The notes under the pieces are model-generated. The model was not told where the DNA came from. It saw nothing but the letters and a program-made list of their open reading frames with translations, and did not search any database. Of a DNA stretch of 64,000 nucleotides, positions 24,739 through 36,307 are shown in pieces. This DNA comes from Antitrichia curtipendula (Eukaryota; Streptophyta; Bryopsida; Hypnales; Leucodontaceae): the NCBI GenBank assembly GCA_951230915.1, contig OX579637.1, positions 25,544,001 through 25,608,000 on the forward strand. The letters are read 5' to 3'. The position numbers and the translations under genes are program-made. Within the stretch, counting starts at the first letter, position 1. Each line of letters starts with the position of its first letter.

Positions 24739-26162
24739 AATGCTACGCACAACTTAAATATTTTTGTGCATTCTAATACTTGAGGGTGGTTACAACTTTT
24801 ACAACTATCTTCAAGTCACTTTCAAAGTGGAATTCTATGACATTAGATGTGGAGGCCACGAAACTACAGGTTCAGTTTAAATCCGGTTCTTTCATTATTC
24901 ACGTGAGGGTGGATTCAATGCTACGCACAACTTAAATATTTTTGTGCATTCTAATACTTGAGGGTGGTTACAACTCTTACAACTATCTTCAAGTCACTTT
25001 CAAAGTGGAATTCTATGACATTAGATGTGGAGGCCACGAAACTACAGGTTCAGTTTAATTCCAATTCTTTCATTATTCACGTGAGGGTGGATTCAATGCT
25101 ACGCACAGCTTAAATATTTTTGTGCATTCTAATACTTGAGGGTGGTTACAACTTTTACAACTTTCTTCAGGTCATTTTCAAAGTGGAACTCTATGATAAT
25201 AGATGTGGAGGCCGCGATACTGCAGGTTCAGTTTAATTCCGATCCATTTATTATTCACGTGAGGGTGGATTCAATGCTACGCACAACTTAAATATTTTTG
25301 TGCATTCTAATACTTGAGGGTGGTTACAACTCTTACAACTATCTTCAAGTCACTTTCAAAGTTGAATTCTATGACATTAGATGTGGAGGCCACGAAACTA
25401 CAGGTTCAGTTTAAATCCGATTCATTCATTATTCACGTGAGGGTGGATTCAATGCTATGCACAACTTAAATATTTTTGTGCATTCTAATACTTGAGGGTG
25501 GTTACAACTTTTACAACTTTCTTCAGGTCATTTTCAAAGTGGAACTCTATGATAATAGATGTGGAGGCCGCGATACTGCAGGTTCAGTTTAATTCCGATC
25601 CATTTATTATTCACGTGAGGGTGGATTCAATGCTACGCACAAAAAAAATATTTTTGTCCATTCTATTACTTGAGGGTGGTTACAACTCTTACAACTATCT
25701 TCAAGTCACTTTCAAAGTTGAATTCTATGACATTAGATGTGGAGGCCGCGAAACTACAGGTTCAGTTTAAATCCGATTCATTCATTATTCACGTGAGGGT
25801 GGATTCAATGCTATGCACAACTTAAATATTTTTGTGCATTCTAATACTTGAGGGTGGTTACAACTCTTACAACTATCTTCAAGTCACTTTCAAAGTGGAA
25901 TTCTATGACATTAGATGTGGAGGCCACGAAACTACAGGTTCAGTTTAAATCCGATTCTTTCATTATTCACGTGAGGGTGGATTCAATGCTACGCACAACT
26001 TAAATATTTTTGTGCATTCTAATACTTGAGGGTGGTTACAACTCTTACAACTATCTTCAAGTCACTTTCAAAGTGGAATTCTATGACATTAGATGTGGAG
26101 GCCACGAAACTACAGGTTCAGATTAATTCCGATTCTTTCATTATTCACGTGAGGGTGGATTG
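24739..26162 (+). repeat. 8 monomers closing the central subarray
   Basis: Continues the CACAGC/TCCGATCC alternation (TCCGATCC at 24703, 25237 and 25593), then the A8 monomer at 25629. The last ACTATCTTC monomer I find in the window is here (near 26050), which marks the edge of the left-hand subfamily. Confidence 0.82.
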
Positions 26163-26696
26163 AATGCTACACACAAATTAAATATTCTCAAGGATATTTA
26201 TACTTGAGGGTGTTTACAACTCTAACAGCTTTCTTCAAGTCATTTTCAAGGTGGAATTCGATGACATTAGATGTGGAGGCCACGAAACTACAAGTTCAGT
26301 TTAATTCCGATTCTTTCATTATTCACGTGAGGGTGGACTCAATGCTACGCACAACTTAAATATTTTTGTGCATTCTAATACTTGAGGGTGTTTACAACTT
26401 TTGCAACTATCTACAAGTCACTTTCAAAGTGGAATTCTATCATAATAGATGTGGAGGCCACGAAACTACAGGTTCAGTTTAATTCCGATTCTTTCATTTT
26501 TCACGTGAGGGTGGATTCAATGCTACGCACAACTTAAATATTTTTGTGCATTCTAATACTTGAGGGTGTTTACAACTTTTGCAACTATCTACAAGCCACT
26601 TTCAAAGTGGAATTCTATGACATTAGATGTGGAGGCCACGAAACTACAGGTTCAGTTTAATTCCGATTCTTTCATTTTTCACGTGAGGGTGGATTC
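25807..26696 (+). repeat. 5-monomer block, copy 2 (copy of 12280-13169)
   Basis: Reproduces CTATGCAC, GTTCAGATTAATTCC and the CTCAAGGATAT hybrid monomer at 26163. One difference is TATCATAATAG near 26438 for TATGATAATAG. Confidence 0.88.
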
Positions 26697-29600
26697 AATG
26701 CTACGCACAACTTAAATATTTTTGTGCATTCTAATACTTGAGGGTGTTTACAACTTTTGCAACTATCTACAAGTCACTTTCAAAGTGGAACTCTATGATA
26801 ACAGATGTGGAGGCCACGAAACTGCAGGTTCAGTTTAATTCCGATTCTTTTATTATTCACGTGAGGGTGGATTCAATGCTACGCACAACTTAAATATTTT
26901 TGTCCATTCTAATACTTGAGGGTGTTTACAACTTTTACAGCTTTCTACAAGTCACTTTCAAAGTGGAATTCAATGACATTAGATGTGGAGGCCACGAAAC
27001 TACAGGTTCAGTTTAATTCCGATTCTTTCATTATTCACGTGAGGGTGGATTCAATGCTACGCACAACTTAAATATTTTTTTGCATTCTAATACTTGAGGG
27101 TGTTTTCAACTCTTACAACTTTCTTCAAGTCATTTCCAAAGTGGAATTCTATGATAATAGATGTGGAGGCCACGAAACTACAGGTTCAGTTTAATTCCGA
27201 TTCTTTTATTATTCACGTGAGGGTGGATTCATTGCTACGCACAACTTAAATATTTTTGTGCATTCTAATACTTGAGGGTGGTTACAACTCTTACAACTTT
27301 CTTCAAGTCACTTTCAAAGTGGAATTCTATGACATTAGATGTGGAGGCCACGAAACTACAGGTTCAGTTTGATTCCGATTCTTTTATTATTCACGTGAGG
27401 GTGGATTCAATGCTACGCACAAAATAAATATTTTTGTGCATTCTAATACTTGAGGGTGTTTACAACTTTTACAGCTTTCTACAAGTCACTTTCAAAGTGG
27501 AATTCTATGACATTAGATGTGGAGGCCACGAAACTACAGGTTCAAATTAATTCTGATTCTTTTATTATTCACGTCAGGGTGGATTCAATGCTACGCACAA
27601 AAAAAATATTTTTGTCCATTCTATTACTTGAGGGTGTTTACAACTCTTACAACTTTCTACAAGGCACTTTCAAAGTGGAATTCTATGACATTAGATGTGG
27701 AGGCCACGAAACTACAGGTTCAGTTTAATTCCGATTCTTTTATTATTCACATGAGGGTGGATTCAATGCTACGCACAAAATAAATATTTTTGTGCATTCT
27801 AATACTTGAGGGTGTTTACAACTTTTACAACTTTCTACAAGTCACTTTCAAAGTGGAATTCTATGACATTAGATGTGGAGGCCACGAAACTACAGGTTCA
27901 GTTTAAATCCGATTCTTTCATTATTCACGTGAGGGTGGATTCAATGCTACGCACAACTTAAATATTTTTGTGCATTCTAATACTTGAGGGTGTTTACAAC
28001 TTTTACAACTTTCTTCAGGTCATTTTCAAAGTGGAACTCTATGATAACAGATGTGGAGGCCACGAAACTGCAGGTTCAGTTTAATTCCGATTCTTTTATT
28101 ATTCACGTGAGGGTGGATTCAATGCTACGCACAACTTAAATATTTTTGTCCATTCTAATACTTGAGGGTGTTTACAACTTTTACAGCTTTCTACAAGTCA
28201 CTTTCAAAGTGGAATTCTATGACATTAGATGTGGAGGCCACGAAACTGCAGGTTCAGTTTAATTCCGATTCTTTTATTATTCACGTGAGGGTGGATTCAA
28301 TGCTACGCACAAAATAAATATTTTTGTCCATTCTAATACTTGAGGGTGTTTACAACTCTTACAACTTTCTACAAGTCACTTTCAAAGTGGAATTCTCTGA
28401 CAATAGATGTGGAGGCCACGAAACTGCAGGTTCAGTTTAATTCCGATTCTTTTAGTATTCACGTGAGGGTGGATTCAATGCTACGCACAAAATAAATATT
28501 TTTGTCCATTCTAATACTTGAGGGTGTTTACAACTCTTACAACTTTCTACAAGTCACTTTCGAAGTGGAATTCTATGACATTAGATGTGGAGGCCACGAA
28601 ACTACAGGTTCAGTTTAATTCCGATTCTTTTATTATTCACGTGAGGGTGGATTCAATGCTACGCACAACTTAAATATTTTTGTGCATTCTAATACTTGAG
28701 GGTGTTTACAACTCTTACAACTTTCTTCAAGTCACTTTCAAAGTGGAATTCGATGACATTAGATGTGGAGGCCACGAAACTACAAGTTCAGTTTAATTCC
28801 GATTCTTTCATTATTCACGTGAGGGCGGATTCAATGCTACACACAAATTAAATATTCTCAAGCATATTTATACTTGAGGGTGTTTTTAGCTTTTGCAGCT
28901 TTCTACAAGTCACTTTGAAAGTGGAATTCTATGACATTAGATGTGGAGGCCACGAAACTACAGGTTCAGTTTAATTCCGATTCTTTCATTTTTCACGTGA
29001 GGTTGGATTCAATGCTACGCACAACTTAAATATTTTTGTGCATTCTAATACTTGAGGGTGTTTACAACTTTTGCAACTATCTACAAGTCACTTTCAAAGT
29101 GGAATTCTATGACATTAGACGTGGAGGCCACGAAACTACAGGTTCAGTTTAATTCCGATTCTTTCATTTTTCACGTGAGGGTGGATTCAATGCTACGCAC
29201 AACTTAAATATTTTTGTGCATTCTAATACTTGAGGGTGTTTACACCTCTTACAACTTTCTTCAAGTCACTTTCAAAGTGGAATTCTATGACATTAGATGT
29301 AGAGGCCACGAAACTACAGGTTCAGTTTAATTCCGATTCTTTTATTATTCACGTGGAGGTGGATTCAATGCTACGCACAAAATAAATATTTTTCTGTATT
29401 CTAATACTTGAGGGTGTTTAAAACTTTTACAACTTTCTACAAGTCACTTTCAAAGTGGAATTCTATGACCTAAGACGTGGAGGCCACGAAACTACAGGTT
29501 CAGTTTAATTCCGATTCTTTTATTATTCACGTGAAGGTGGATTCAATGCTACGCACAACTTAAATATTTTTGTGCATTCTAATATTTGAGGGTGTTCTCA

Positions 29601-31324
29601 ACTTTTACAACTTTCTTCAAGTCATTTCCAAAGTGGAATTCTATGATAATAGATGTGGAGGCCACGAAACTACAGGTTCAGTTTAATTCCGATTCTTTTA
29701 TTATTCACATGAGGGTGGATTCAATGCTACGCACACCTTAAATATTTTTGTGCATTCTAATACTTGAGGGTGTTTACAACTCTTACAACTTTCTTTTAGT
29801 CACTTTCAAAGTGGAATTCTATGACATTAGATGTGGAGGCCACGAAACTACAGGTTCAGTTTAATTCCGATTCTTTTATTATTCACGTGAGGGTGGATTC
29901 AATGCTACGCACAAATTAAATATTTTTCTGCATTCTAATACTTGAGGGTGGTTACAACTTTTACAACTTTCTACAAGTCACTTTCAAAGTGGAATTCTAT
30001 GGCATTAGATGTGGAGGCCACGAAACTACAGGTTCAATTTAATTCCGATTCTTTTATTATTCACGTGAGGGTGGATTCAATGCTACGCACAACTTAAATA
30101 TTTTTCTGCATTCTAATACTTGACGGTGTTTACAACTCTTACAACTTTCTACAAGTCACTTTCAAAGTGGAATTCTATAGTAATAGATGTGGAGGCCACG
30201 AAACTACAGGTTCAGTTTAATTCCGATTCTTTTATTATTCACATGAGGGTGGATCTAATGCTACGCACACCTTAAATATTTTTGTGCATTCTAATACTTG
30301 AGGGTGTTTACAACATTTACAACTGTGTACAAGTCACTTTCAAAGTGGAACTCTATGATAATAGATGTGGAGGCCACGAAACTACAGGTTCAGTTTCATT
30401 CCGATTCTTTTATTATTCACGTGAGGGTGGATTCAATGCTACGCACAAAATAAATATTTTTCTGCATTCTAATACTTGAGGGTGTTTAGAACTCTTACAA
30501 CTTTGTGCAAGTCACTTTCAAAGTGGAATTCTATGACCGTAGACGTGGAGGCCACGAAACTACAGGTTCAGTTTAATTCCGATTCTTTTATTATTCACGT
30601 GAAGGTGGATTCAATGCTACGCACAAATTAAATATTTTTCTGCATTCTAATACTTGAGGGTGGTTACAACTTTTACAACTTTCTACAAGTCACTTACAAA
30701 GTGGAATTCTATGGCATTAGATGTGGAGGCCACGAAACTACAGGTTCAATTTAATAACGATTCTTTTATTATTCACGTGAGGGTGGATTCAATGCTACGC
30801 ACAAATTAAATATTTTTTGGCATTCTAATACTTGAGGGTGTTTACAACTCTTACAACTTTCTACAAGTCACTTTCAAAGTGGAATTCTATGACATTAGAT
30901 GTGGAGGCCACGAAACTACAGGTTCAGTTTAATTCCGATTCTTTTATTATTCACGTGAGGGTGGACTCAATGCTACGCACAACTTAAATATTTTTGTGCA
31001 TTCTAATACTTGAGGGTGTTTACAACTCTTACAACTTTCTTCTAGTCACTTTCAAAGTGGAATTCTATGACATTAGATGTGGAGGCCACGAAACTACAGG
31101 TTCAGTTTAATTCCGATTCTTTTATTATTCACGTGAAGGTGGATTCAATGCTACGCACAACTTAAATATTTTTCTGCATTCTAATATTTGAGGGTGTTTT
31201 CAACTCTTACAACTTTCTTCAAGTCATTTCCAAAGTGGAATTCTATAATAATAGATGTGGAGGCCACGAAACTACAGGTTCAGTTTAATTCCGATTCTTT
31301 TATTATTCACATGAGGGTGGATTC
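26697..31324 (+). repeat. Diverse monomer zone
   Basis: Monomers here show no long HOR apart from the block at 27053. AAAATAAAT, AACTTAAAT and AAATTAAAT starts alternate. CACATG first appears in this zone (29707), as do TTTGAGGGTG monomers (29584), CTTTGTGTACAAG (30323) and a full type-2 monomer (28833). More scattered single-base changes than in the left subarray suggest less recent homogenisation; this is a visual judgement, not a computed divergence. Confidence 0.75.
27053..27764 (+). repeat. 4-monomer block, copy 3 (of 11568 and 13526)
   Basis: Same order as 11568-12279 and 13526-14237: TTTTTTTGC/TTTTCAACTC, ATTGCT start, AAAATAAAT start, A8 start. The offset from 11568 is 15485 bp, 87 monomers less one base. 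Changes in this copy include CACGTCAGG near 27572 and GTTCAAATTAATTC. Confidence 0.85.
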
Positions 31325-32392
31325 AATGCTACGCACAAAATAAATATTTTTGTGCATTCTAATACTTGAGGGTGTTTACAACATTTACAACTTTGTACAA
31401 GTCACTTTCAAAGTGGAACTCTATGATAATAGATGTGGAGGCCACGAAACTACAGGTTCAGTTTAATTCCGATTCTTTCAGTATTCACGTGAGGGTGGAT
31501 TCAATGCTACGCACAAAATAAATATTTTTGTGCATTCTAATACTTGAGGGTGGTTACAACTTTTACAACTTTCTACAAGTCACTTACAAAGTGGAATTCT
31601 ATGGCATTAGATGTGGAGGCCACGAAACTACAGGTTCAGTTTAGTTCCGATTCTTTCAGTATTCACGTGAGGGTGGATTCAATGCTACGCACAAAATAAA
31701 TATTTTTGTGCATTCTAATACTTGAGGGTGTTTACAACTTTTACAACTTTCTACAAGTCACATTCAAAGTGGAACTCTATGACATTAGATGTGGAGGCCA
31801 CGAAACTACAGGTTCAGTTTAATTCCGATTCTTTTATTATTCACGTGAGGGTGGATTCAATGCTACGCACAAAATAAATATTTTTCTGTTTTGTAATACT
31901 TGAGGGTGGTTACAACTTTTACAACTTTCTACAAGTCACTTTCAAAGTGGAATTCTATAACATTAGATGTGGAGGCCACGAAACTACAGGTTCATTTTAA
32001 TAACGATTCTTTTATTATTCACGTGAGGGTGGATTCAATGCTACGCACAACTTAAATATTTTTTGGCATTCTAATACTTGAGGGTGTTTACAACTCTTAC
32101 AACTTTCTTCAAGTCACTTTCAAAGTAGAACTCTATGACATTAGATGTGGAGGCCACGAAACTACAGGTTCAGTTTAATTCCGATTCTTTTATTATTCAC
32201 GTGAGGGTGGATTCAATGCTACGCACAACTTAAATATTTTTTGGCATTCTAATACTTGAGGGTGGTTACAACTCTTACAACTTTCTTCAAGTCACTTTCA
32301 AAGTGGAACTCTATGATAATAGATGTGGAGGCCACGAAACTACAGGTTCAGTTTAATTCCGATTCTTTTATTATTCACATGAGGGTGGATTC
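31325..32392 (+). repeat. 6-monomer repeat with a variable monomer, copy 1
   Basis: Order: AACATTTAC/TTTGTACAAG, CACTTACAAAG/TATGGCATT, CACATTC/GGAACTC, a monomer with TTCTGTTTTGTAATAC (31859), then two TTTTTTGGC monomers. Copy 2 follows directly. Confidence 0.82.
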
Positions 32393-33282
32393 AATGCTAC
32401 GCACAAAATAAATATTTTTGTGCATTCTAATACTTGAGGGTGTTTACAACATTTACAACTTTGTACAAGTCACTTTCAAAGTGGAACTCTATGATAATAG
32501 ATGTGGAGGCCACGAAACTACAGGTTCAGTTTAATTCCGATTCTTTCAGTATTCACGTGAGGGTGGATTCAATGCTACGCACAAAATAAATATTTTTGTG
32601 CATTCTAATACTTGAGGGTGGTTACAACTTTTACAACTTTCTACAAGTCACTTACAAAGTGGAATTCTATGGCATTAGATGTGGAGGCCACGAAACTACA
32701 GGTTCAGTTTAATTCCGATTCTTTCAGTATTCACGTGAGGGTGGATTCAATGCTACGCACAAAATAAATATTTTTGTGCATTCTAATACTTGAGGGTGTT
32801 TACAACTTTTACAACTTTCTACAAGTCACATTCAAAGTGGAACTCTATGACATTAGATGTGGAGGCCACGAAACTACAGGTTCAGTTTAATTCCGATTCT
32901 TTTATTATTCACGTGAGGGTGGATTCAATGCTACGCACAACTTAAATATTTTTTGGCATTCTAATACTTGAGGGTGTTTACAACTCTTACAACTTTCTTC
33001 AAGTCACTTTCAAAGTAGAACTCTATGACATTAGATGTGGAGGCCACGAAACTACAGGTTCAGTTTAATTCCGATTCTTTTATTATTCACGTGAGGGTGG
33101 ATTCAATGCTACGCACAACTTAAATATTCTTTGGCATTCTAATACTTGAGGGTGTTTACAACTCTTACAACTTTCTTCAAGTCACTTTCAAAGTGGAACT
33201 CTATGATAATAGATGTGGACGCCACGAAACTACAGGTTCAGTTTCATTCCGATTCTTTTATTATTCACGTGACGGTGGATTC
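32393..33282 (+). repeat. 6-monomer repeat, copy 2 lacking one monomer
   Basis: The first three monomers match copy 1 at +1068. The monomer equivalent to 31859-32036 is then missing and the TTTTTTGGC monomer follows at 32927 (+890). The last monomer reads TTCTTTGGC. Confidence 0.82.
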
Positions 33283-36200
33283 AATGCTACGCACAAAATA
33301 AATATTTTTGTGCATTCTAATACTTGAGGGTGTTTACAACTCTTACAACTTTCTGCAAGTCACTTTCAAAGTGCAATTCTATGACATTAGATGTGGAGGC
33401 CACGAAACTATTGGTTCAGTTTAATTCCGATTCTTTCATTATTCACGTGACGGTGGATTGAATGCTATACACAAATTACATATTCTCAAGCATATTTATA
33501 CTTGAGGGTGTTTTTAGCTTTTGCAACTTTCTTCAAGTCATTTTCAAAGTGGAATTCTATGACATTAGATGTGGAGGCCACGAAACTACAGGTTCAGTTT
33601 AATTCCGATTCTTTCAGTATTCACGTGAAGGTGGATTAAATGCTACACACAAATTAAGTATTCTAAAGCATATTTATACTTGAGGGTGTTTTTAGCTTTT
33701 GCAACTTTCTACAAGTCACTTTCAAAGTGGAATTCTATGACATTAGATGTGGAGGCCATGAAACTACAGGTTCAGTTTAATTCCGATTCTTTTATTATTC
33801 ACGTGAGGGTGGACTCAATGCTACGCACAACTTAAATATTTTTGTGCATTCTAAACCTGAGGGTGTTTACAACTCTTACAACTTTCTGCAAGTCACTTTC
33901 AAAGTGGAATTCTATGACATTAGATGTGGAGGCCACGAAACTACAGGTTCAGTTTAATTCCGATTCTTTTATTATTCACGTGAGGGTGGACTCAATGCTA
34001 CGCACAACTTAAATATTTTTGTGCATTCTAATACTTGAGGGTGTTTACAACTCTTACAACTTTCTTCTAGTCACTTTCAAAGTGGAATTCTATGACATTA
34101 GATGTGGAGGCCACGAAACTACAGGTTCAGTTTAATTCCGATTCTTTTATTATTCACGTGAAGGTGGATTCAATGCTACGCACAACTTAAATATTTTTCT
34201 GCATTCTAATATTTGAGGGTGTTTTCAACTCTTACAACTTTCTTCAAGTCATTTCCAAAGTGGAATTCTATAATAATAGATGTGGAGGCCACGAAACTAC
34301 AGGTTCAGTTTAATTCCGATTCTTTTATTATTCACATGAGGGTGGATTCAATGCTACGCACAAAATAAATATTTTTGTGCATTCTAATACTTGAGGGTGG
34401 TTACAACTTTTACAACTTTCTACAAGTCACTTTCAAAGTGGAATTCTATGGCATTAGATGTGGAGGCCACGAAACTACAGGTTCAATTTAATTTCGATTC
34501 TTTTATTATTCACGTGAGGGTGGACTCAATGCTACGCACAAAATAAATATTTTTGTGCATTCTAATACTTGAGGGTGTTTATAACTCTTACAACTTTCTA
34601 CAAGTCACTTTCAAAGTGGAATTCTATGACATTAGATGTGGAGGCCACGATACTACAGGTTCAGTTTAATTCCGATTCTATCAGTATTCACGTGAAGGTG
34701 GATTATATGCTACACACAAATTAAGTATTCTCAAGCATATTTATACTTGAGGGTGTTTTTAGCTTTTGCAACTTTCTACAAGTCACTTTCAAAGTGGAAT
34801 TCTATGACATTAGATGTGGAGGCCACAAAACTACAGGTTCAGTTTAATTCCGATTCTTTTATTATTCACGTGAGGGTGGATTCAATGCTATGCACAAAAT
34901 AAATATTTTTGTGCATTCTAATACTTGAGGGTGTTTATAACTCTTACAACTTTCTACAAGTCACTTTCAAAGTGGAATTCTATGACATTAGATGTGGAGG
35001 CCACGAAACTACAGGTTCAGTTTAATTCCGATTCTATCAGTATTCACGTGAAGGTGGATTATATGCTACACACAAATTAAGTATTCTCAAGCATATTTAT
35101 ACTTGAGGGTGTTTTTAGCTTTTGCAACTTTCTACAAGTCACTTTCAAAGTGGAATTCTATGACATTAGATGTGGAGGCCACGAAACTACAGGTTCAGTT
35201 TAATTCCGATTCTTTTATTATTCACGTGAGGGTGGACTCAATGCTACGCACAACTTAAATATTTTTGTGCATTCTAATACTTGAGGGTGTTTATAACTCT
35301 TACAACTTTCTACAAGTCACTTTCAAAGTGGAATTCTATGACATTAGATGTGGAGGCCACGATACTACAGGTTCAGTTTAATTCCGATTCTTTTATTATT
35401 CACGTGAGGGTGGATTCAATGCTATGCACAAAATAAATATTTTTGTGCATTCTAATACTTGAGGGTGGTTACAACTTTTACAACTTTCTACAAGTCACTT
35501 TCAAAGTGGAATTCTATGGCATTAGATGTGGAGGCCACGAAACTACAGGTTCAATTTAATTTCGATTCTTTTATTATTCACGTGAGGGTGGACTCAATGC
35601 TACGCACAAAATAAATATTTTTGTGCATTCTAATACTTGAGGGTGTTTATAACTCTTACAACTTTCTACAAGTCACTTTCAAAGTGGAATTCTATGACAT
35701 TAGATGTGGAGGCCACGATACTACAGGTTCAGTTTAATTCCGATTCTATCAGTATTCACGTGAAGGTGGATTATATGCTACACACAAATTAAGTATTCTC
35801 AAGCATATTTATACTTGAGGGTGTTTTTAGCTTTTGCAACTTTCTTCAAGTCACTTTCAAAGTGGAATTCTATGACATTAGATGTGGAGGCCACGAAACT
35901 ACAGGTTCAATTTAATTCCGATTCTTTTATTATTCACGTGAGGGTGGACTCAATGCTACGCACAACTTAAATATTTTTGTGCATTCTAAAACTTGAGGGT
36001 GTTTACAACTCTTACAACTTTCTGCAAGTCACTTTCAAATTGGAATTCTATGACATTAGATGTGGAGGCCACGAAACTACAGGTTCAGTTTAATTCCGAT
36101 TCTTTTATTATTCACGTGAGGGTGGACTCAATGCTACGCACAACTTAAATATTTTTGTGCATTCTAATACTTGAGGGTGTTTACAACTCTTACAACTTTC

Positions 36201-36307
36201 TTCTAGTCACTTTCAAAGTGGAATTCTATGACATTAGATGTGGAGGCCACGAAACTACAGGTTCAGTTTAATTCCGATTCTTTTATTATTCACGTGAAGG
36301 TGGATTC
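33283..36307 (+). repeat. Dimer and trimer modules with type-2 monomers
   Basis: Contains type-2 monomers at 33461, 33639, 34706, 35062 and 35774. The trimer GGTTACAAC/TATGGCATT - TTTATAACTC/TCTATCAG - type-2 at 34350-34883 recurs at 35418-35951 (+1068) and 38266-38799 (+3916). The pair with TTCTAGTC (33995) and TATTTGAGGG (34173) recurs 2136 bp later. A 1-bp deletion lies near 33855 (CTAAACCTGAGG). Confidence 0.8.
33461..33816 (+). repeat. Two adjacent type-2 monomers
   Basis: Monomers at 33461 (ATTACATATTCTCAAG) and 33639 (ATTAAGTATTCTAAAG) are both full type-2 with TTTTTAGCTTTTGCAAC. ATTAAGTATTC is the form used by the type-2 monomers from 34706 to 51970, while those right of 53 kb use ATTAAATATTC. 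Confidence 0.85.

Noticed and set aside
30282..30479. 65-codon open frames recurring from 8034 to 62517
   Set aside because: Each equals one 178-bp monomer plus 20 bases. They depend on a single change of the TTTAATTCC stop to TTTCATTCC (or TTTATTTCC at 8034). The frame changes at each monomer, so no tandem protein can result.
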